This document shows positions 7,801 to 15,756 of a stretch of 64,000 nt of DNA, in pieces. The notes below the pieces were generated by a model. It searched no databases. It was not told the DNA's origin and saw only the letters and a list, made by a program, of their open reading frames with translations. The number at the start of each line of letters is the position of its first letter. Position 1 is the stretch's first letter. Origin of the DNA: Sphaerisporangium dianthi (GTDB lineage Bacteria > Actinomycetota > Actinomycetes > Streptosporangiales > Streptosporangiaceae); NCBI RefSeq assembly GCF_042654065.1, contig NZ_JBHSFP010000029.1:50988-114987 (forward strand), given 5' to 3'. A program made the position numbers and the translations under genes.

Positions 7801-8124
7801 ATGACAACCGTAGAACTGACCAGATTCCATGTGGCACCCGGTGACGTGAGCCGGCTGCTCGCCGCGCGGCCGGCGATGCTCGCCGACTTCCGCGCCGACC
7901 GCGCCGGCTTCCTCGGCGCGTGGCTGGTGCGCCTGCCCGGCGACGAGTGGCTGGACATCGTGCACTGGCGGACCGCCGGGGACTTCGCCGATTCCCGGGC
8001 CAAGGGCGCGAACCTGCCCGGCGTCAGGGCCTTCTTCGAGGCCATCGACCACGTGGTGTCCGCCGAGGCGGGCACCGCCGTCGAAGACGAGGACCGGGCC
8101 TCGGGCACGGACGGGACGGCCTGA
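7801..8124 (+). CDS. Antibiotic biosynthesis monooxygenase (ABM)-domain protein
   Basis: A 107-residue dimeric alpha-beta barrel protein. The sequence follows the ABM pattern: MTTVELTRFHVAPG, a helix with LLAARPAMLADFRADR, GFLGAWLVRLPGDEWLDIVHWRT, a second helix ADSRAKGANLPGVRAFFEAI, then an acidic tail. A strong AGGAG precedes the ATG at 7801. ABM proteins include quinone-forming monooxygenases and haem-degrading enzymes, but many are uncharacterised. Divergence from a MarR gene suggests inducible detoxification or redox duty. That is inference. Confidence 0.75.
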   Translation: MTTVELTRFHVAPGDVSRLLAARPAMLADFRADRAGFLGAWLVRLPGDEWLDIVHWRTAGDFADSRAKGANLPGVRAFFEAIDHVVSAEAGTAVEDEDRASGTDGTA

Positions 8125-8401
8125 TCGACGGGCTGGCATCGGCGACTTCGCGGCCCGGGTCCTTGCCGGCCGTCCCGCCCGGCCGTCCGGGAGACTTCGC
8201 CGGACACATGCGCAAGGGGATGTCACCGGAAGGATCTAAATTCCTTACCGTATTGCTTCGGAGATGGGGACGGGGCAAGACGCGCGGACGGTGGCCGCCC
8301 GCGTTTCGATAACGCGCTAGGGGTGGCCGCCGGAAAATCGTCCGAGGGTGCTTTTCCCCGACCGGCCTGCGGTCCTGGGAGCATTCTGTCCTTGAAATGA
8401 C

Positions 8402-8437
8402 GAATGCGGCTGGAGAATGAATTCTCCAGCCGCATTC
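8402..8437. terminator. Bidirectional hairpin terminator
   Basis: A perfect inverted repeat: a 17-bp stem (GAATGCGGCTGGAGAAT and its complement) with only a GA centre, so in practice a slightly shorter stem and a 4-6 nt loop. It lies between the ABM gene (plus strand) and the small secreted protein gene (minus strand), 24 bp after the latter's stop. No clear T-tract is present, as is common in actinomycetes. The preceding stretch (8125-8401) holds no recognisable gene. Confidence 0.8.
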
Positions 8438-8460
8438 CAGCCGTCTGCCACTAGGGGATG

Positions 8461-8649
8461 TCAGCCCCAGGGGACGCTGTTGTCCCCGGTCGGGGTGGGA
8501 GTGGGGGTGGGGGTCGCACTCTGCGTCTGCGGGGGGTTCGGGGCCGGGGAGTCGGCCAGGGCCATGCCTGCGACTGCGGAGGATCCACCGATGACGATGG
8601 CGGTGATGATGGCGATCCGGGCGGCGGCGGACTTCATGTTCTTCATCAT
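8461..8649 (-). CDS. Small secreted/exported proline-rich peptide
   Basis: A 62-residue protein: a basic N-terminus (MMKNMKSAAAR), a hydrophobic signal segment IAIITAIVIGGSSAVAGM, a cleavage region ALADS, then a short tail SPAPNPPQTQ with TPTPTPTPTG repeats ending in NSVPWG. AAGGGG lies upstream. There are two adjacent ATGs and either could be used. Similar short exported peptides of unknown role are common in filamentous actinomycetes. The function cannot be named. It has its own hairpin terminator. Confidence 0.72.
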   Translation of the reverse strand: MMKNMKSAAARIAIITAIVIGGSSAVAGMALADSPAPNPPQTQSATPTPTPTPTGDNSVPWG

Positions 8650-8942
8650 TTCTGCTGACCCCTTTTTCTGTGGCCTTCGGCTTGTTTCCCTGCCGCTTTC
8701 CTTCTGACAATTACGAAGGTATTAGGGGTCACTATCCAGTCGTTATCGCTCCGCTTCCGTTCCGCCAATGTCAAAGTGGCTTTCGGCGATAGCGCTTATC
8801 GGGAGGCTTTCGGGGCGGGGTTCGCGCACCTGGAGGGACGATCGGTCAGGGCGCCGCCGGCCTGGGCGGGGCCGTCGTGGCCCGCATGCCGGTCGGGGCC
8901 GGGATCCGCTGGAGGTAGGAGGCGGGGCGTCCGATCGCTACC

Positions 8943-9380
8943 GTGTCGATCGTGAAGCCACATCGACGCATGCGGCGCGGTGGCCGCGCCGAGCGGAGCG
9001 CCCGGCCGGCCAAGGAGCCGCCGCCCGCGGAGCTGACGGGCATGGACATCGTGCTCGTCGGCTACTTCTCCGCCAAGGAGCGGCAGTATTTAGTGATCAT
9101 GGATGAGTTCGCCGATTCGATGGCGGCTCTCGGCGCGCACGTCGTGGGGCGTTTCGTCCAGCGCCGTGGCGTCTCCGACGGCGGGGCGCGGACGATGGAC
9201 GCGCCTTATTCGTCGCGCACCCTCGTCAGCGCCGGCAAGGTGGAGGAGATCGCGCTGGTGCGGGAGAAGACCCGCGCCGACGCGGTCATCTTTCTCAACC
9301 CCCTGACCGCGCACCAGCGCGAGACCCTCGCGGGCCTGTTCAACTGCCTCGTGCTCTCCTCGCGCGACCTGCTGCCATGA
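8943..9380 (+). CDS. Stand-alone HflX N-terminal domain protein
   Basis: A 145-residue protein matching only the N-terminal nucleotide/ribosome-interacting domain of HflX GTPases: DIVLVGYFSAKERQYLVIMDEF, an ALGAHVVGRFVQRRG strand, the YSSRTLVSAGKVEEI motif, ADAVIFLNPLTAHQRETL and LSSRDLL. The GTPase domain that would normally follow is absent and the frame ends cleanly, followed by a hairpin. The first 30 residues are basic and poorly conserved, so the true start may be the ATG at 8970 rather than the GTG at 8943. It may compete with full HflX at the ribosome. That is inference. Confidence 0.72.
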   Translation: MSIVKPHRRMRRGGRAERSARPAKEPPPAELTGMDIVLVGYFSAKERQYLVIMDEFADSMAALGAHVVGRFVQRRGVSDGGARTMDAPYSSRTLVSAGKVEEIALVREKTRADAVIFLNPLTAHQRETLAGLFNCLVLSSRDLLP

Positions 9381-9503
9381 CCGAGGGCACCCCCATGCCC
9401 TCACCGATGCACGACCCCCAGGCCCTGAGCGAGGGCCGCGACCCAGAGACTCCCTGAGGACCCCGGCGGTCCTGCCCGCCGAGGGCGGTGTCCGGCGAGA
9501 GGT

Positions 9504-9538
9504 CCGGCCACAGCGAGCGGTGACGCCGCTGTGGCCGG
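9504..9538 (+). terminator. Hairpin terminator after HflX-like gene
   Basis: A 12-bp perfect stem, CCGGCCACAGCG with its complement, and an 11-nt loop. It sits about 125 bp after the HflX-N gene and isolates it from the arabinanase region. Confidence 0.7.
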
Positions 9539-10193
9539 GTCTCGGCCGGAGCCGAGGACGCCCGGCCGGAGACGCCGTGATGGACGGGTCCCGGGAGCGT
9601 AGGCGCTGACCGATGGATCACACCGGATTTGTTAGCGCTAACATCATACGGTCTCGAAGTGAGTCGTCTTCCTGGCGCGGGCCCCTTTCGTAACCCGGGC
9701 TCGACACGCCTGTCAACCCGGTCACCCGCCAGGGCTGAAAATTGCAGCCGCCGTCCCCGCCGCGGCGACATCGCCCGCGCACGGGGGAAGCTCGGCTGGC
9801 GCGCGGCGAACGCGCCGCTCACCGCACCCGCGCGGCTGCCCGGCCGTGCCGAGCGGGCGTGCGGAACAACGCGGGCGCGCGGGACGGGCGCACACCGGCC
9901 GTTGCGCCCGTGTGATCGCGGACGTACAGTCGCCACCACCTCACCCCTCCCACCGGCAGGGGCGGGCCTTTCACGGCGCTCCCGGCCGCCACCGACGGTC
10001 GCGGGCGACGGCCTGGCGCGGGAAGCCGGGCACCGGCACGACGGCCCGTCACCTGCGGCGCGCCTTTTCGGCTCCGGCCTGACGCGCCCGCGCGTGCGCC
10101 GGCCCGCCGGTCCGCCCCGGAAAGTCCCTGCCGCCCGCCCCGCCATGTGCCGCGGCGCGGGCGGCGCCGCTCGACCACGGATGAGGACAAGGG
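9539..10193. other. Long gene-less leader of the arabinanase gene
   Basis: About 650 bp with no convincing coding region; long open frames on both strands here look like high-G+C artefacts. The only clear element is the LacI-type palindrome at 9630-9643. A long untranslated leader or an unrecognised small RNA is possible. Confidence 0.5.
9630..9643. promoter_or_regulatory. LacI-family operator-like palindrome
   Basis: TGTTAGCGCTAACA is a perfect 14-bp palindrome with the central CG typical of LacI/GalR-family operators. It lies upstream of the secreted arabinanase gene but about 550 bp from its start, so it either belongs to a distant promoter or regulates a long leader. No LacI gene is in this window. 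Confidence 0.65.
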
Positions 10194-11294
10194 ATGAACC
10201 CCTCGACTTCCATGCCCAGAACCGGCCCGCGCCGAAGCCTCCGCCGAACGCTGGCGGCGGCGGCCGTCGCGGTCGCCGCCCTGTGCGGCTCGGCCCCCGC
10301 GCACGCCGCGACGCCCGCCCTGCCCTCCGGAGCGACCGGTACGACCGGCGTGGTCCTCGGGCAGGACGCACAGCGGACCGCCGCGGCGCGCGCCGCCCTT
10401 GCGGCCCGCGCCGCCTACCCCAACCCCGGGCGCGTCACCGGATCGATCTCGGTGCACGACCCGTCCATGATCAAGACGCCCGCCGGCGGCTACATCCTCG
10501 TGCACACCGGCGACAACATCGCCATCAAGACCTCCACCGACCGGACGGCGTTCCGCGACGCCGGCACGGTCTTCCCCGGGGGCGCCTCCTGGACCACGAC
10601 CTACACCGCGGGCAGCCGCAACCTCTGGGCGCCCGACATCTCCTACCGCAACGGCCGCTACTACCTGTACTACTCGGCCTCCACCTTCGGCTCGAACCGC
10701 TCAGCGATCTTCCTGGCGACCAGCACGACCGGCGCGTCCGGCAGCTGGACCAACCAGGGCCTGGTGATCGAGTCCAGGACCTCCGACAACTTCAACGCCA
10801 TCGACCCCAACCTGACCGTCGATACTGAGGGGCGCTGGTGGCTGTCCTTCGGCTCGTTCTGGTCGGGGATCAAGCTCGTGCAGCTCGACCCGGCGACCGG
10901 CAAGCGGGCGGACTCCGCCATCCGGTCCATCGCCGGGCGCAACGGCGGCGCGATCGAGGCGCCCTACATCTTCAAGCGCGGCTCGTACTACTACCAGTAC
11001 GTGTCGTTCGACCTGTGCTGCCGGGGCGCGTCCAGCACCTACCGCGTCATGGTCGGCCGCTCGACCAGCGTCACCGGCCCCTACGTCGACCGCAACGGGG
11101 TCGCGATGACCTCCGGGGGCGGCACGGAGATCCTCGCCGGGCACGGGAGCGTCCACGGCCCCGGCCACCAGGCCGTCTTCGCCGACGTCGACGCCGATGT
11201 GCTGGTCTACCACTACTACGCCGACAACGGCGCCTCGCGGCTCGGCATCAACCTGCTCGCCTATGACTCCGCCGGCTGGCCCTACGTCTACTGA
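10194..11294 (+). CDS. Secreted arabinan endo-1,5-alpha-L-arabinosidase (GH43)
   Basis: A 366-residue exported GH43 enzyme that cuts 1,5-linked arabinan in plant cell walls. A twin-basic N-terminus (GPRRSLRR), a hydrophobic stretch and an AHA-A cleavage site form the signal peptide. Catalytic residues of the five-bladed propeller are visible: the base Asp in SVHDPSMI, the pKa-modulating Asp in FNAIDPN and the acid Glu in GAIEAPYIF. LWAPDISYRNGRYYLYYS is the family block, and CC in SFDLCCRG is also typical of arabinanases. No carbohydrate-binding module is attached. The ATG at 10194 follows a GAGGA-rich stretch. Confidence 0.9.
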   Translation: MNPSTSMPRTGPRRSLRRTLAAAAVAVAALCGSAPAHAATPALPSGATGTTGVVLGQDAQRTAAARAALAARAAYPNPGRVTGSISVHDPSMIKTPAGGYILVHTGDNIAIKTSTDRTAFRDAGTVFPGGASWTTTYTAGSRNLWAPDISYRNGRYYLYYSASTFGSNRSAIFLATSTTGASGSWTNQGLVIESRTSDNFNAIDPNLTVDTEGRWWLSFGSFWSGIKLVQLDPATGKRADSAIRSIAGRNGGAIEAPYIFKRGSYYYQYVSFDLCCRGASSTYRVMVGRSTSVTGPYVDRNGVAMTSGGGTEILAGHGSVHGPGHQAVFADVDADVLVYHYYADNGASRLGINLLAYDSAGWPYVY

Positions 11295-11302
11295 CCTTGG
11301 AG

Positions 11303-11329
11303 GGGGACCGGGCCCTGCCCGGTCCCCCC
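11303..11329. terminator. Bidirectional hairpin terminator
   Basis: A 12-bp perfect stem, GGGGGACCGGGC with its complement, and a CCT loop. It fills the 39-bp gap between the convergent arabinanase and YeiH-type genes and probably serves both. Confidence 0.85.
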
Positions 11330-11333
11330 GGCC

Positions 11334-12449
11334 CTAGCCGACCGTGTAGCCGCTGAACAGCAGGACGGCCAGGCCGAGCGCCACCACGATGTTGACCAGG
11401 GTGGCGGCGGCGAACACGCCCACGGGCCGCCAGCCGGCCTCCTTGAGCGAGCTCACGCGAAACTCCAGGCCGATGCTGACGAAGGCCAGGATCAGGAACC
11501 ACGTGCGCAGGTCGTTGGCCACGCCGATGACGGCCTTGCCCTCGGCGGCGGAGACGGTGGTGAGCCACCAGGTGGCGATCACCGACGCGGCCACGAACCC
11601 GATGACGAACTTCGGGAACCGCCGCCACAGCTCGGCCGCGCTCGGCCGGGCGCTGTCGGCGCGGCGCTCGACGCGGAAGGCGAACCATGCGGTCAGCGCC
11701 ACGACGACGACGCCGATGAGCGCGTTCTGCGTGACCTTCACGATGGTCGCGATCGCCAGGGCGTTCTCGCCGACGATGGTGCCGGCGGCGGTCACCGCGG
11801 CCGTGGTGTCGATGTTGCCGCCGATCCAGGCGCCCGCCACCTCAGGGCTGAGGCCGAGGGCGGAGGCGAGCGCGGGCAGGATGAAGATGGACGGCAGGGC
11901 GAACGCGATCACCAGGCTGGCGCTGTAGGCGAGCTGCTCGCGCCGGGCCTGCACGGCGCCGGCGGCGGCGATGGCGGCGCTGACCCCGCAGATCGACACG
12001 GCGGCCGACAGGAGCGCGCGCAGCTTGTCGTCCAGGCCGAGCTTGCCGCCCAGCCACCAGGTGAACAGGAAGACCGTGCTGATCAGCACGATGCCCTGGA
12101 CGATGGCGGGCCCGGCGGCGGTGACGATCACCTTGAGGTTGATCGACGCGCCGAGGAGCACCAGGCCCGTCTTGATGAAGAACTCGGTGCGGAAGCCTCC
12201 GGCGAGCCGGTCGCGCAGGCCGGTCGCGGTGAGGACCGCGTTGCCCAGCAGGCCGAGGATGATCGCGTAGACCGGGAACTCGATGGCCTTGGCGAAGCTC
12301 GAGCCGGCGAACCAGGCGGGCACGTTCTTGTCCAGGAACCGGGTCGCCGCGGCGAGCAGGAGCACGACGAGCACCCCGGCGACCGCCCACTGCCAGGCGG
12401 CGGGCGTGCGGGCCGGCGTGTCGGCCCGGGTGGTCTGCTCGGTGCTCAT
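11334..12449 (-). CDS. YeiH/UPF0324-family membrane exporter
   Basis: A 371-residue polytopic protein of the YeiH (PSE, putative sulfate exporter) family with about ten hydrophobic segments. Typical blocks are FPVYAIILGLLGNAVL, FFIKTGLVLLGASINLKVI, the conserved SAAVSICGVSAAIAA helix, WIGGNIDTTAAVTAAGTIVGE, and GLEFRVSSLKEAGWRP near the end. Homologues export sulfite/sulfate-like anions or purine-related compounds, with substrates poorly settled. The ATG at 12449 shares its A with the stop of a 55-residue membrane protein upstream, so the two are translationally coupled. Confidence 0.88.
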   Translation of the reverse strand: MSTEQTTRADTPARTPAAWQWAVAGVLVVLLLAAATRFLDKNVPAWFAGSSFAKAIEFPVYAIILGLLGNAVLTATGLRDRLAGGFRTEFFIKTGLVLLGASINLKVIVTAAGPAIVQGIVLISTVFLFTWWLGGKLGLDDKLRALLSAAVSICGVSAAIAAAGAVQARREQLAYSASLVIAFALPSIFILPALASALGLSPEVAGAWIGGNIDTTAAVTAAGTIVGENALAIATIVKVTQNALIGVVVVALTAWFAFRVERRADSARPSAAELWRRFPKFVIGFVAASVIATWWLTTVSAAEGKAVIGVANDLRTWFLILAFVSIGLEFRVSSLKEAGWRPVGVFAAATLVNIVVALGLAVLLFSGYTVG

Positions 12450-12616
12450 CACGGCACCAGCCCGACGGGGATGACGCCGACGAGGATGAGGACGAGGAGC
12501 GCGAGGCCGACGATGGTCGCCGCCCAGTCCTCGTTGACCGCGATGCGGCTCTCGCCGCTGGTCGGCGGTTCCTTCTGGCTCATGCCGGCGCCCTCCGGCG
12601 ATCGCTTCACGCTCAT
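12449..12616 (-). CDS. 55-residue single-helix membrane protein coupled to the YeiH exporter
   Basis: A small open frame starting at the ATG at 12616. It has a polar N-terminus (MSVKRSPEGAGMSQKEPP...) followed by ESRIAVNEDWAATIVGLALL and a hydrophobic helix LVLILVGVIPVGLVP at the extreme C-terminus. Its stop overlaps the start of the exporter gene by one base (TGATG). An internal ATG at residue 12 is a possible alternative start. The WAATIVGL segment and gene order suggest a regulatory or stabilising subunit of the transporter. No family is recognised with certainty. Confidence 0.72.
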   Translation of the reverse strand: MSVKRSPEGAGMSQKEPPTSGESRIAVNEDWAATIVGLALLVLILVGVIPVGLVP

Positions 12617-12690
12617 GGCGGTGCCTTTCTGCGGCGCGCGGGCCGCCTCGGAACGGGGCCGTCACTCACAGCCACGCCCCAAGGGTCGAA

Positions 12691-12714
12691 CCTATTTAGC
12701 TATAAGTCAATAGG
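12691..12714. promoter_or_regulatory. AT-rich inverted repeat upstream of the exporter operon
   Basis: A 24-bp AT-rich element with perfect 6-bp outer arms, CCTATT and AATAGG, and a 12-nt centre, about 75 bp before the small membrane protein start. It is the only AT-rich island in this neighbourhood and looks like a LysR- or MarR-type operator within the promoter. The cognate regulator is not in the window. Confidence 0.45.
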
Positions 12715-12719
12715 AAATA

Positions 12720-13296
12720 CATGGATTGTCCCGGGGTGCCGCTCGGCCGTCCCCCCGGCCGCCTCTCCGGCCGAGGCCGCCGGTCCGTTAGGGAGCGCCC
12801 CGACGGGACCGTGGTCCCCGCGGCGGAGCGCTGCCGCCGTGCGTCGCCCGGCCATCGCCATCCGGCTTTTCGCGGTTCGGAGGCCGCGGGGTTCGCGGGC
12901 GTGGGGACGAGTTCTCGCGTTCCCCGGCCGGGCGATCGGCGTGTAGGTTTCATCGCGTGATCTTCGTGCGCCGGATCCTTGACCACGTAGACGACAGGCA
13001 CCGCTTTTCTGGTGTTATGCGCATATTGCCTAAGTGTGATGCCGTCGTTATGATCCCACGATGCGGAGTCGCTTCGGGGTGAGTGCGGTCGAACGGGGCG
13101 TCGGCCTCCGCCTTGACAGCGTGACGGTCGGCGCTTTCTTGGCGCGTGCCGTCCGATTCTCCCGATATAGGGGTGCTTCGAATCGTGCATAACATTGACC
13201 GGCCGGAAATCGTGACGCCTGAGAGCGGAAGGTCTTTCACCCCGGCGTGCCATCCCGTTCTCCCACCCTTCCGCTCCGGCCTCGCGTCGGTGTGAC
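12720..13296. other. Gene-less stretch
   Basis: About 575 bp between the exporter operon promoter and the carbamoyltransferase gene. Short open frames exist on both strands but none has a recognisable product, good ribosome site or convincing composition. I see no clear repeat or hairpin here. Confidence 0.5.
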
Positions 13297-14955
13297 ATGT
13301 GGGTCCTCGGGCTCAACGCACCCCCTGTCGGCTGGCATGACGTGGCCGCCTGCCTGGTCGACGGCGACGGGGTGGTCCACGCCCTCATCGAGCAGGAACG
13401 GGTCAGCCGCGTCAAGCACGGCCTGCGCCAGCACCCCGTGAACGCGGCCCAGGCGTGCCTGGACCAGGTGGGGATCACTCCGGCCGACATCGACGTCGTC
13501 ACCGTGGGCTGGGACATGCCGCGGCACTCGGCGCGCACCGACCTCGGCCTCGACCCGCCCGTGCTCGGCCGGCCGTGGCGGTTCGGCGACAGCGGCGACT
13601 TCCTCGGCACCGCGCTCGGCTGGCGGACCGACCCGGCCCGGCATCCCGAGGTCGTCTTCGTCCCGCACCACCTCGCCCACGCCTGCTCGTCCTTCTACGC
13701 CTCCGGCCACGCCGAGGCGGCCGTCCTCGTGGTCGACGGCAACGGCGACGACGAGAGCGTGTCCATCTACGAGGCCCGCTACGGCCGGACGCTTGTGCGC
13801 CGCGAGCGCTGGCCCATCCCGCACTCGCTGGGATTCATGTACGACGCGGTCTCCACGATCCTCGGGATGACGTTCCTCGAGGCCGGCAAGACCATGGGGC
13901 TGGCGGCGTACGGCAAGGCCCGCGGCGTCGAGCGATGGCCGATCTACGAGATCCGCGACGGCGCCTTCACGCCTCCCTTCGACCTGCCGTCCGACGCCCC
14001 CCACCGCCAGATCATCGACGCCTGGTGGGCGCACTTCGCCGGGGTCGGCTTCCGGCAGCGCGGCAGCGACCCCGCGATGCTGGACGCCGACGAGGACGCC
14101 GTCCGGCTCGCCTGGAGCGCCCAGGCGAGCCTGCAGGAGGTGATGGCGCTGCTCTCCAGGCGGGCCAGGGACATCACCGGCCAAGACGCCCTGTGCCTGG
14201 CCGGCGGCGTCGCGCTCAACTGCTCCTCCAACGGCCTGCTGCCTCCGCCGGTCTACGTCCCGCCGGTGCCGCACGACGCGGGCGTGGCGCTCGGCTCGGC
14301 CTGGGCCGTGGCGCCCCCGCCCCGCCCGCGCGCCCCGCTCAGCCCCTACCTCGGCCGGCGGGTGCGCACCCGCGACATCGACCAGGCGCTGGGGCGGCAC
14401 GGGCTCGCGGCGCAGGACGTCCTCCCCGAGACCATCGCGCGGTGGCTGCTGGCCGGACGGATGGGCGGCGTCGTGACCGGACGGGCCGAGGTCGGCCCGC
14501 GCGCCCTGTGCCACCGTTCGATCATCGCGGCCGCCACCGACGACCGGATGCGCGACCGGGTCAACCGGGCCAAGGGGCGTGAGCTGTGGCGGCCTCTCGG
14601 GCCGGTGGGCCTGGCCGAGAGCGAGGGACGGCACTGGGAGGCCAGCCCGCTGCACCGCTACATGGTGGGCGCGAGCCTCATGAGCGACCTCGGCGCCAAG
14701 GAGGCCCCGGCCTGCGTCCACGTCGACGGCACCGCCCGTCCCCAGGTGATCGGCCGCGAGGACGGCGTGGTGTGGGAGGTGCTCGATCGGTTCCGCGCGG
14801 CCGGCGCCCCGGCCGTGGCGATCAACACGTCCTTCAACACCAGGGGAGAGCCGATCGTCGACGACGCCGAGGGCGCCTTGCGTTCCGCCCGTTCCATCGG
14901 CCTGGACTTCCTGGTCATGGAGGACCGCCTGGTCGACCTGAACGGCGACGGCTGA
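13297..14955 (+). CDS. NodU/CmcH-family carbamoyltransferase
   Basis: A 552-residue O-carbamoyltransferase of the NodU/CmcH/TobZ family, which transfers carbamoyl from carbamoyl phosphate, through carbamoyl adenylate, to a hydroxyl acceptor. The N-terminal Kae1-like fold shows MWVLGLNAPPVGWHDVAACLV, the metal-ligand HHLAHACSSFYASG, and VVDGNGDDES. The LCLAGGVALNCSSNG block is the ATP-binding part. The C-terminal YrdC-like-partner domain shows GRAEVGPRALCHRSIIA and AINTSFNTRGEPIV. The usual G-N-R-S of GPRALGNRSI reads C-H-R-S here. No biosynthetic cluster surrounds it, so the acceptor is unknown. Confidence 0.88.
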   Translation: MWVLGLNAPPVGWHDVAACLVDGDGVVHALIEQERVSRVKHGLRQHPVNAAQACLDQVGITPADIDVVTVGWDMPRHSARTDLGLDPPVLGRPWRFGDSGDFLGTALGWRTDPARHPEVVFVPHHLAHACSSFYASGHAEAAVLVVDGNGDDESVSIYEARYGRTLVRRERWPIPHSLGFMYDAVSTILGMTFLEAGKTMGLAAYGKARGVERWPIYEIRDGAFTPPFDLPSDAPHRQIIDAWWAHFAGVGFRQRGSDPAMLDADEDAVRLAWSAQASLQEVMALLSRRARDITGQDALCLAGGVALNCSSNGLLPPPVYVPPVPHDAGVALGSAWAVAPPPRPRAPLSPYLGRRVRTRDIDQALGRHGLAAQDVLPETIARWLLAGRMGGVVTGRAEVGPRALCHRSIIAAATDDRMRDRVNRAKGRELWRPLGPVGLAESEGRHWEASPLHRYMVGASLMSDLGAKEAPACVHVDGTARPQVIGREDGVVWEVLDRFRAAGAPAVAINTSFNTRGEPIVDDAEGALRSARSIGLDFLVMEDRLVDLNGDG

Positions 14956-14994
14956 CCGCGCCTCGTCGTCGCACGCGACCTCCCGGGCGGGGCT

Positions 14995-15756
14995 CTAGGA
15001 GATCTTGCGACGGTAAGTGATCATGGAGAAGAAGTACGCGACGACGAGGATGCCGACGCACCAGGCGAGGGCGACCCAGATGTCGGCGCCGACCGGCTGC
15101 TGTGCGAACAGGTTGCGGATGGCGTTGACGATGGAGGTCACCGGCTGGTGCTCGGCGAAGAAGCGCACCGGGCCGGGCATGGTGCCGGTGGGCACGAACG
15201 CCGAGCTGATGAACGGCAGGAAGATGAGCGGGTAGGAGAACGCGCTCGCGCCCTCCATGGTCTTGGCGGACAGGCCGGGGGTGACGGCGAGCCACGTCAG
15301 CGCCAGGGTGAACAGGGTCAGGATGCCGGCGACCGCGAGCCACGCCGGAACTCCCGCCGCCGAGCGGAAGCCCATGAGGAGGGCGACGAGCACGACCACC
15401 ACGAGCGAGATCAGATTGGCGACCAGCGAGGTCAGCACGTGCGCCCACAGCACCGACGAGCGTGCGATCGGCATGGACTGGAAGCGCTCGAAGATTCCGC
15501 CCTTCATGTCCATGAACAGCCGGAACGCGGTGTAGGCGATGCCCGAGGCGACCGTGATGAGCAGGATGCCGGGCAGCATGTAGTTCACATACGAATCAGC
15601 CCCGGTCTTGATCGCGCCGCCGAACACGTAGACGAACAGCAGCATCATGGCGATCGGCATGATCAGGGTCGTGATGATGGTGTCGGGGCTGCGCGTGACG
15701 TGGCGCAGCGATCGTCCCAGCAGGACGGCGGTGTCGCCGAAGAAATGCTTGCTCAT
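14995..15756 (-). CDS. ABC-2 type exporter permease (DrrB-like)
   Basis: A 253-residue integral membrane permease of the daunorubicin-resistance type. Six hydrophobic segments are visible, including TTLIMPIAMMLLFVYVFGG, YMLPGILLITVASGIAYTA and the final ALAWCVGILVVAYFFSMITYRR. Between them lie the family blocks GIFERFQSMPIARSSVLW and LPFISSAFVPTGTMPGPVRFFAEHQPVT. Its ATG overlaps the stop of the ATPase gene by 4 bp (ATGA). Last gene of a padR-DUF1048-ATPase-permease operon. Probably exports a hydrophobic drug or metabolite. Confidence 0.9.
   Translation of the reverse strand: MSKHFFGDTAVLLGRSLRHVTRSPDTIITTLIMPIAMMLLFVYVFGGAIKTGADSYVNYMLPGILLITVASGIAYTAFRLFMDMKGGIFERFQSMPIARSSVLWAHVLTSLVANLISLVVVVLVALLMGFRSAAGVPAWLAVAGILTLFTLALTWLAVTPGLSAKTMEGASAFSYPLIFLPFISSAFVPTGTMPGPVRFFAEHQPVTSIVNAIRNLFAQQPVGADIWVALAWCVGILVVAYFFSMITYRRKIS

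Noticed and set aside
12950..13240. A 96-codon minus-strand frame in the gap before the carbamoyltransferase
   Set aside because: No ribosome site, no recognisable motif, and composition typical of random open frames.
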